Assembly (NCBI GenBank): GCA_020052635.1
Contig: JAGVOR010000121.1
Span: forward strand, 1 to 11,274
Length of the DNA: 11,274 nucleotides
Source of the DNA: Candidatus Omnitrophota bacterium
Lineage (GTDB): Bacteria > Omnitrophota > Gorgyraeia > Gygaellales > Profunditerraquicolaceae
Direction: 5' to 3'
Below the pieces are notes generated by a model, which saw nothing but the letters and a program-made list of their open reading frames with translations, searched no databases and had not been told where the DNA came from. A program made the position numbers and the translations under genes. Numbering within the stretch: position 1 is the stretch's first letter; every line of letters begins with the position of its first letter. Of the stretch, positions 5,727 to 11,274 are shown one piece after another.

Positions 5727-6690
5727 AAGCGCACCAGCTCAAGTGCGGCAAAAAATGTATCTTGGCCGCCGCCAAGTCGATTCTTTCTGGAAAGGAATTG
5801 CGGAGTTAGATACGGCAATTTTAGTTACCTGCAACCGTTTCGATATTAGTCTTGCCGGGAGGACGAAGAAAGAAATTATTTTTAACCTGGTCCGCTTCAG
5901 AGAAAAATTTCCTGAATTTTTCGAGTACGGCTATATTCGGGATACGGAGCTTAAGTTTTTACGCTATGGTTTGCGCCTGGCTTGCGGGATTGAATCACAA
6001 CTGAAGGGGGAATATCAGATTTTAGAGCAACTTCGAGCCTGGTTAAGCCAGGATAGATTACCCAGGGATTTATTTGAATTCTGGAGCTGGATAATTGATT
6101 TAGCGGCTGAAATCCGGCTTAAATCTGGGCTTAATTCCAATGAGAGTAATATTGCCGCACTATTATTTCAAGACTTAAAAGATCTTGGAGCTGGCGGGGA
6201 GAAATTAGAGCTGGCGGTAGTGGGAACCGGGAAACTGGCTGAGCTTTTGGCAGAATTCAAGCCGGATAATATGCAACTTTCTTTTGTCGCGCATAAGAAT
6301 CGCCTTAAGGCACAAACTTTAGCCAGCCGGGTGAGTGGGCAAGTTTTATCTTTTAATCAATTTAGGCAAGTAATTTTCCGGTTGGATGCCATAGTGAGCG
6401 CTGCCAGGAGCCCGCATATCATTCTGAAACCGGCAGATATTCCGGATGCAGTTTTACAAAGGGATAAACCTTTGTACGTATATGACCTGGGTTTTCCGAT
6501 GAATGTGGCAGGCGAGCTAAGCAAAATAAAAAATATTGTCTTGAAAAACCTGGATGATTTGGCGCAAGCCGCAAAAAATATAAATAGGTATTTTCAGGGG
6601 AATTTAAATTTAGCAGAGTATTTAATTGAGGAAGCGATTATCTCCCGGTCATATTCGAGTGGCCGGTGCGCTACTGTGCAAGGAAAATGA
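5695..6690 (+). CDS. hemA: Divergent, shortened glutamyl-tRNA reductase
   Basis: First step of C5 tetrapyrrole synthesis: glutamyl-tRNA to glutamate-1-semialdehyde, using NADPH. Catalytic Cys46 sits in VTCNRFD. The ACGIESQLKGEYQIL segment (96-110) matches the family signature usually ending GE(P/T)QIL. An NADPH loop VVGTGKL follows, then YDLGFPMNV, where DLAVPRDV is usual. At 331 residues it lacks about 80-100 residues: the spinal helix is present but most of the C-terminal dimerisation domain is not. The His three residues before the conserved Arg of the CGL signature is Tyr91. ATG 5695 lies inside cysG with AAGGAG at 5682-5687. Context with HemL, HemB and HemC supports the role, but activity and dimer state need testing. 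Confidence 0.85.
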   Translation: MNFCLIGLDYKSAPAQVRQKMYLGRRQVDSFWKGIAELDTAILVTCNRFDISLAGRTKKEIIFNLVRFREKFPEFFEYGYIRDTELKFLRYGLRLACGIESQLKGEYQILEQLRAWLSQDRLPRDLFEFWSWIIDLAAEIRLKSGLNSNESNIAALLFQDLKDLGAGGEKLELAVVGTGKLAELLAEFKPDNMQLSFVAHKNRLKAQTLASRVSGQVLSFNQFRQVIFRLDAIVSAARSPHIILKPADIPDAVLQRDKPLYVYDLGFPMNVAGELSKIKNIVLKNLDDLAQAAKNINRYFQGNLNLAEYLIEEAIISRSYSSGRCATVQGK

Positions 6691-6692
6691 AT

Positions 6693-7349
6693 ATGTTAAG
6701 AGTTGGGACACGGCCAAGCCCGCTAGCGATCAGTCAAGTTGATGAACTGAAGGGAATGTTCCCGAAGGTTAATTTTGAGGTGGTGATAATCTCTACCCTT
6801 GGTGACTTGGATAAGGTTACTTCTTTTGCCGGGGTTGAGGGAAGTGATTTTTTTACCAAAGAGATTGATCATGCGCTTTTAAGCGGCAAGGTTGATATCG
6901 CTTTACATAGCAGTAAAGACTTACCTGATAAATTGAATGACCGCTTGAGAGTTGTTTTAGAAACAAAGTCGATTAGTCCGCTGGATGCTTTAGTATCAAG
7001 GGGCAGGCTCAAGTTAAAGGATCTACCTTCTGCCAGCAGGGTTGGTACTAGCAGCCGGCGCAGGAAAGAGCAGATACGCGCATTAAGGCAGGATTTGGTA
7101 TCGGTTGATGTGCGGGGTAATATCGGGGAGAGGCTGGGTTTAATCGATGCGGGTAAAATTGACGCTTTAATTGTTGCCCAGGCAGCAATGATCAGGCTTA
7201 GGCTTGAGCATATGATTTGTGAGGTTTTTAGCGCGGATGTTTTCCCCGTGCACCCCAAACAGGGAAGCTTGGTTTTAGTAAGCAGGGAGGATAAGTGGCA
7301 AGCGGTAAAGTCTATATTATCGGCGCCGGTCCCGGAGACTGGGAGCTGA
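6693..7349 (+). CDS. hemC: Hydroxymethylbilane synthase lacking domain 3
   Basis: The family joins four porphobilinogen units into hydroxymethylbilane. The start MLRVGTRPSPLA is typical and ATG 6693 has AAGGA at 6680-6684 with 8-base spacing; ATG 6687 is an alternative. Domain 1 and 2 motifs are present: LHSSKDLP with catalytic Asp76, VGTSSRRRK (117-125), RGNIGERLG and a HPKQGSLVLVSRED segment (187-200). The protein then ends at 218 residues, against about 300-310 normally. The missing part is domain 3, which carries the cysteine that holds the dipyrromethane cofactor. The only cysteine left, Cys176, lies in domain 2. The last 55 bases overlap cobA, and no domain 3 remnant is seen downstream in any frame. 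Either it works differently, or domain 3 is supplied elsewhere, or it is inactive. Confidence 0.85.
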   Translation: MLRVGTRPSPLAISQVDELKGMFPKVNFEVVIISTLGDLDKVTSFAGVEGSDFFTKEIDHALLSGKVDIALHSSKDLPDKLNDRLRVVLETKSISPLDALVSRGRLKLKDLPSASRVGTSSRRRKEQIRALRQDLVSVDVRGNIGERLGLIDAGKIDALIVAQAAMIRLRLEHMICEVFSADVFPVHPKQGSLVLVSREDKWQAVKSILSAPVPETGS

Positions 7350-8026
7350 TCAGTGTCAAAGGGTTAAAAAAAATAAAAGCGGCAGACGCCATACTTTATG
7401 ATTTTTTGGCTTCTGCGGAACTTTTACAGTTTGTCAAAAAAGGCGCTCAGGTTATCTGTTGCGGAAAAGCAGACGGCCTGCATATTTTAGCGCAGGACCG
7501 GATCAATAAGCTGCTTTTTAAATTAGCCAACCAGGGCAAGATTGTGGTCAGGCTTAAAGGCGGGGACCCGTTAGTATTTAGCCGGGGGATCGAAGAAGCG
7601 CTCTATTTAAAGAATAAAGGGATTGATTTTGAGATTATCCAGGGGATAACTTCAGCGTTTGCTGCTCCGGAAAGCTTCGGCATACCTTTAACGCGTAAGG
7701 GAAAATATTCATCTGTTGCCGTACTCGCCGGGCGCAAAAGTAATAACGCTAAGCTTGATGCTCCGGATTGTGATACATTAATTTATCTGATGGCGGTAGT
7801 TAACATCAAAGCGGTGGTGAAAACAATTCTTGATTCCGGAAGAGATAGAACTACGCCTTGCGCTTTTATTGAGCGGGGCACGGCTAAAGAAGAAAGGATT
7901 GTTAGCGGCACACTGTTCAACATCGTAAAAAAGGCTAAGGAATATGCGGTTAAATCCCCGTCAGTTTTTATTGTAGGAGAGGTAGTTAAATATGGAAAGA
8001 AGATTTATGGCTATAAGTTTAAATAA
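7295..8026 (+). CDS. cobA: Uroporphyrinogen-III C-methyltransferase
   Basis: A 243-residue SAM-dependent enzyme that adds two methyl groups to uroporphyrinogen III to give precorrin-2. Motifs in order: IIGAGPGDWELISVKG (near residues 8-23), YDFLAS, VRLKGGDPLVFSRG, GITSAFAAPESFGIPLTRKG, IERGTAKEER and SVFIVGEVV. The usual VPG before the TSA loop is IQG here. Length matches a single-function enzyme, and no fused uroporphyrinogen-III synthase follows, although CobA-HemD fusions are common in anaerobes. The GTG start at 7295 has AGGGAGG at 7284-7290, four bases away and inside the hemC frame. With the CysG-type protein upstream it completes the route to siroheme. Confidence is high. Confidence 0.93.
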   Translation: MASGKVYIIGAGPGDWELISVKGLKKIKAADAILYDFLASAELLQFVKKGAQVICCGKADGLHILAQDRINKLLFKLANQGKIVVRLKGGDPLVFSRGIEEALYLKNKGIDFEIIQGITSAFAAPESFGIPLTRKGKYSSVAVLAGRKSNNAKLDAPDCDTLIYLMAVVNIKAVVKTILDSGRDRTTPCAFIERGTAKEERIVSGTLFNIVKKAKEYAVKSPSVFIVGEVVKYGKKIYGYKFK

Positions 8027-8930
8027 ACTGATTTATCCATATTTTGCGGTAGAGGGCAGGGATATAAAAGAGGGAATAAAATCTTTTCCCGGGTTTTTTC
8101 GTTTTTCGGTCGATAGGCTGCTTAAGGACATCAAAGAAATCATTAGCCTGGGATTGGATAAAATTATCTTATTTGGTGTGCCTGAATATAAAGATAATTT
8201 GGGAAGCGCTGCTTATCGGGAGGATAGTATCATTGCGGTTGCGATAAGGAAGATAAAGTCTAAATTCCCGCATTTAACGGTGTTTACTGATGTTTGTTTA
8301 TGTGCCTATACTAAACATGGGCACTGTGGGATATTAAATTCCGCCAGGAAAATAGATCACAAGCTAACCCTGCAAGCCCTTGCCAGGATTGCTTTATCGC
8401 ATGCCAGGGCGGGGGCGGATTGGGTGGCGCCTTCAGCTATGGCTGGCGGGCAAGTTCTGGCGATCAGGAAAGCTTTAGATAAGCATGGCTGCGGAAAGAC
8501 TAAAATTTTAGGCTATTCGGCGAAATTTAACTCTAACTTTTACGGCCCTTTCCGTAATGCCGCCAATTCTGCCCCGGCATTTGGCGACCGCAGCGTTTAT
8601 CAGTTAGATTATAGAGATACTCAAGCGGCGCTTGATAAGATCAAAGAGGATATCGATTCTGGCGCAGATATGGTGATGGTTAAGCCGGCATTAAGTTATT
8701 TAGATATTATTAAAACTGCCAAGCGAAAGTTTAATTATCCTCTGGCGGCCTATAATGTCAGCGGGGAGTATGCTTTAGTAAAGTTGGCGGCTAATCAGAG
8801 AATCTGGGAAGAAAAAAAGGCAGTCAGGGAGGTGCTTACCTCCATAGCCAGGGCAGGAGCGGATTATATTATTACGTACCACGCTAAGGATATCGCAAGA
8901 TGGATAAGACAGGAAAATTATTCGCTTTAG
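7992..8930 (+). CDS. hemB: Porphobilinogen synthase (delta-aminolevulinate dehydratase)
   Basis: Condenses two 5-aminolevulinate molecules into porphobilinogen. The zinc-type metal site DVCLCAYTKHGHCG (100-113) has Cys102, Cys104 and Cys112. The two Schiff-base lysines are Lys178 in YSAKFNSNFYGPFR and Lys231 in MVKPALSYLD. The C-terminal SGEYALVK and AGADYIITYHAKD segments are typical. The protein is 312 residues, slightly short, because it lacks most of the N-terminal arm with the RPRRLR-like stretch. The usual S-x-x-M-D-G-(R/Q) stretch reads SAMAGGQ (148-154), so its Asp is Gly. ATG 7992 (AGAGG at 7978-7982) is inside cobA; ATG 8007 is an alternative giving 307 residues. Overlap with neighbours on both sides fits coupled translation. 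Confidence 0.92.
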   Translation: MERRFMAISLNKLIYPYFAVEGRDIKEGIKSFPGFFRFSVDRLLKDIKEIISLGLDKIILFGVPEYKDNLGSAAYREDSIIAVAIRKIKSKFPHLTVFTDVCLCAYTKHGHCGILNSARKIDHKLTLQALARIALSHARAGADWVAPSAMAGGQVLAIRKALDKHGCGKTKILGYSAKFNSNFYGPFRNAANSAPAFGDRSVYQLDYRDTQAALDKIKEDIDSGADMVMVKPALSYLDIIKTAKRKFNYPLAAYNVSGEYALVKLAANQRIWEEKKAVREVLTSIARAGADYIITYHAKDIARWIRQENYSL

Positions 8931-10168
8931 CCAAGCGTTATTTAGTTGGCGGGGTAGACAGCCCGGTACGTAGTTTTGCGTATGTCGGGGGGGAGCCTTT
9001 GTTGATTAAGGCGGGCAGGGGTTGTAGGGTTTTTGATTATGATGATAAGGAGTATGTTGATTATGTCCTGGCATGGGGTGGAGCAATCTTAGGGCATGGT
9101 AATCATAGGGTTGTAAAGGAGCTTAAGTCAAGAATAAAATCAGGATTAGGCTTTGGTACGACTAATCAAGCGGAGATCGAATTAGCCGCTCAGATTGTCA
9201 AGGCAATCCCGTTTATTGATAAAATTCGTTTTGTCAGCTCAGGTACTGAAGCAGTGATGGGGGCGGTTAGGTTGGCCAGGGGGTGTACGGGAAAGAATAA
9301 AATAATAAAATTTATTAATTCTTATCATGGACACGCCGATTATTTATTGGCTAAAGCAGGTTCGGGATTAGCTACTTTGGGGATTGCCGCTTGCGCCGGA
9401 GTGCCGGATGATTTTGTTAAACATACCATCGTGGTTCCTTACGGGGATAAAAATGCGGTTAAAGCGGCTTTTAAAAAATACAAAAACCAAATTGCGGCAG
9501 TATTGGTCGAGCCGGTGGGTGGAAATTATGGAGTTTTAGTTCCTGATATCGGATTCCTGAAGGAGCTAAGGAGTTTGACGAGGAAGAATAAGGCTTTATT
9601 GATCTTTGATGAAGTGATTACGGGTTTCAGGTTTCATTTCGGTTCCTGCGCCCAGTTTTTTAAAATTAAGCCGGATTTAATTTGTTTGGGAAAGATTATC
9701 GCAGGAGGGTTGCCGATTGGCGCTTACGCCGGAAGTGCCAAAGTAATGAACCGGTTGGCGCCCTTGGGCAAGGTTTACCAGGCCTCAACTTTTTCCGGAA
9801 ATCCGATTGTGATGCAGGCAGGATTAGTTACATTGCGATGCCTTGAAGAATCAAAGAATGGCTATAAGCAAATAAAAGATCTGAATGAATACTTGTGTTT
9901 TAATCTAAAAAAAGAGGCGCAATACAGCGGTATAAAATTGAAAGTTGCCCATTATGAGAGCATGTTTAGTTTGCAATTTTTATCTAAAATTAAATTTGCC
10001 CGGTTTTATCGGTTGATGCTCGATCAAGGGGTATTTTTTGCACCCTCTGAATTTGAGGCGAACTTTTTATCTTTTGCCCACACTAAAAGCGACATAAATG
10101 AAACCCTGGTTGCGGCTAAGCGGGCTTTTACAAGAATGGAGAAAGAGAATGCTGTTAGAAAACATTGA
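8900..10168 (+). CDS. hemL: Glutamate-1-semialdehyde 2,1-aminomutase
   Basis: A 422-residue PLP enzyme that turns glutamate-1-semialdehyde, the HemA product, into 5-aminolevulinate. Family marks: GGVDSPVRSF (17-26), SSGTEAVMGAVRLAR (113-127), the NSYHGHAD segment (140-147), the cofactor Asp in FDEVITGFRF (236-245) and the Schiff-base lysine Lys265 in LGKIIAGGLPIGAYAG. Length is normal. ATG 8900 has AAGGA at 8886-8890 and lies 31 bases inside hemB. No oddities were seen, in contrast to HemA and HemC of the same operon, so the C5 pathway is likely active. Confidence 0.95.
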   Translation: MDKTGKLFALAKRYLVGGVDSPVRSFAYVGGEPLLIKAGRGCRVFDYDDKEYVDYVLAWGGAILGHGNHRVVKELKSRIKSGLGFGTTNQAEIELAAQIVKAIPFIDKIRFVSSGTEAVMGAVRLARGCTGKNKIIKFINSYHGHADYLLAKAGSGLATLGIAACAGVPDDFVKHTIVVPYGDKNAVKAAFKKYKNQIAAVLVEPVGGNYGVLVPDIGFLKELRSLTRKNKALLIFDEVITGFRFHFGSCAQFFKIKPDLICLGKIIAGGLPIGAYAGSAKVMNRLAPLGKVYQASTFSGNPIVMQAGLVTLRCLEESKNGYKQIKDLNEYLCFNLKKEAQYSGIKLKVAHYESMFSLQFLSKIKFARFYRLMLDQGVFFAPSEFEANFLSFAHTKSDINETLVAAKRAFTRMEKENAVRKH

Positions 10169-10880
10169 TTATGATAATTTAAAAAAACGCGGGTTTTTAC
10201 GCCAAAAGCAGGAAGGTTTTTTTATCTTAAGGGCCAGGAGGCGTCACGGGGTGTTTGAGGGCAAGCATCTTGAAAGCCTGATTGAGATATCGAATAAGTA
10301 TGCAAAGGGATTTATACATGCTACTACCCGGCAAGGCTTGGAAATACCATATATAAAATATGAGGATATTCCTGCTGTTGAAATTCAGATTAGACAGGCA
10401 GGCTTAGAAACCGGTACATCCGGACCCCGGCTGCGCACTACCACCTGCTGCCCGGGTAATAATTGGTGTAAGTCCGGCTTAATCAATACATTTTTTCTTT
10501 ATGATCGGATAGAGCAGGAGTTGAATATAAAGTGCGCTTTGGATCTACCGCATAAATTCAAAATTGTTATTTCCGGCTGTCCGAATACCTGCACGCGGGC
10601 ACAGCAGTCTGAGATCGGCGTGCACGGAACGATTGATTTTTCTACGGCCGATAAACATATCGGTTATGCGGTTTATCTGGGAGGCTGCGGAGGTAAAACT
10701 CCCCGGATGGGTTTTAAATTAGGTAAGGTTTTTAGTGAGGACGAGGTGCTGATCATTATCAAAAATGTGGTTGATTTTTTTAAGCATAACGCTAAACCCA
10801 AACAAAGACTGGCTTTGCTGATTGAGGAGATAGGCAGGGAAAAATTTTTAAAGGAGGTGGGCTTAAACGGTATTGGATAG
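10149..10880 (+). CDS. Small siroheme/4Fe-4S sulfite reductase (assimilatory low-mass type)
   Basis: A 243-residue protein of the nitrite/sulfite reductase family, expected to reduce sulfite to sulfide by six electrons. An N-terminal ferredoxin-like half-domain covers about 14-80, with ATTRQG (58-63). The siroheme-4Fe-4S site is C101-x5-C107 (CPGNNWC) and C144-x3-C148 (CPNTC). LPHKFKI (133-139) supplies the paired lysines that contact sulfite in the family. It is half the size of CysI and has no extra ferredoxin domain, so it resembles the low-molecular-weight assimilatory-type enzymes of anaerobes. A nitrite reductase role is possible, but the APS reductase in the operon favours sulfite. ATG 10149 is preferred over an upstream in-frame ATG at 10098 because GGAG (10138-10141) precedes it. 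It overlaps hemL by 20 bases. The electron donor is not in the window. Confidence 0.88.
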   Translation: MLLENIDYDNLKKRGFLRQKQEGFFILRARRRHGVFEGKHLESLIEISNKYAKGFIHATTRQGLEIPYIKYEDIPAVEIQIRQAGLETGTSGPRLRTTTCCPGNNWCKSGLINTFFLYDRIEQELNIKCALDLPHKFKIVISGCPNTCTRAQQSEIGVHGTIDFSTADKHIGYAVYLGGCGGKTPRMGFKLGKVFSEDEVLIIIKNVVDFFKHNAKPKQRLALLIEEIGREKFLKEVGLNGIG

Positions 10881-10901
10881 TGAAATATTCTAATTTTAGG
10901 G

Positions 10902-10907
10902 TATAAT
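10902..10907 (+). promoter_or_regulatory. Probable -10 box for the metY-type gene
   Basis: A perfect TATAAT lies 22 bases after the sulfite reductase stop. A 17-base spacer places AGTGAA at 10879-10884 in the -35 position, a poor match, so an activator or low basal strength is possible. The lack of a terminator after 10880 means readthrough from the upstream operon is also possible. Confidence 0.45.
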
Positions 10908-10920
10908 GTTAACAATTGGT

Positions 10921-11274
<354 letters not shown>

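Noticed and set aside
6869..7258. 129-codon open frame on the minus strand
   Set aside because: It lies wholly antisense to hemC, which has strong family motifs. The minus frame shows no recognisable domain or ribosome site.
10098..10148. Upstream start for the sulfite reductase gene at ATG 10098
   Set aside because: It would add 17 residues (MKPWLRL...) from within hemL, unlike the family and with no good SD. ATG 10149 has GGAG at 7-base spacing.
10673..10915. 80-codon minus-strand open frame over the end of the sulfite reductase gene
   Set aside because: It is antisense to conserved coding sequence, Ser/Pro/Leu-rich, and no family or start signal is visible.

Overview
The window reads as part of a bacterial chromosome of moderate GC (about 43% by eye). 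It probably comes from an uncultured, anaerobic-type Gram-negative lineage, and a candidate phylum such as Omnitrophota would fit the style. That placement is a guess from gene content and gene style, with no rRNA or marker gene to test it. All genes run on the + strand, are tightly packed and mostly have good Shine-Dalgarno (SD) sites.

Region 1 (1-145): the C-terminal end of an unidentified gene (stop at 75-77), followed by a strong intrinsic terminator.

Region 2 (about 160-3745): a three-gene module. It encodes an ECF-type sigma factor, a soluble zinc-finger (H-x3-C-x2-C) anti-sigma-like protein with a C-terminal beta-sandwich-like tail, and a 731-residue protein built as CHAT caspase-like protease, one membrane segment, then TPR array. 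The catalytic His and Cys of CHAT are visible. The likeliest reading is a signalling switch: an external signal on the TPR array activates the cytoplasmic CHAT domain, which cleaves the anti-sigma factor and frees the sigma factor. The genes are seen directly; the mechanism is inference and is the best candidate here for an undescribed system.

Region 3 (3754-10880): a sulfate-assimilation and siroheme operon. A near-consensus promoter overlaps a perfect inverted repeat and drives an Rrf2/IscR-type regulator with three cysteines. Next come a DUF2061 small membrane protein, APS reductase (CysH), precorrin-2 dehydrogenase/ferrochelatase (CysG N-domain type), HemA, HemC, CobA, HemB, HemL and a small siroheme/4Fe-4S sulfite reductase. 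Six of the gene junctions overlap. The genes make siroheme and feed it to the sulfite reductase, which completes APS to sulfite to sulfide. Several enzymes are reduced: HemC ends exactly where its cofactor-carrying third domain should begin, HemA lacks most of its dimerisation domain and a conserved His, and neither HemD nor ATP sulfurylase is in the window.

Region 4 (10881-11274): a probable second promoter, a short leader with a GC-rich hairpin, and the first 99 codons of an O-acetylhomoserine sulfhydrylase (MetY type), cut by the window edge. This enzyme would fix the sulfide made by region 3 into homocysteine.
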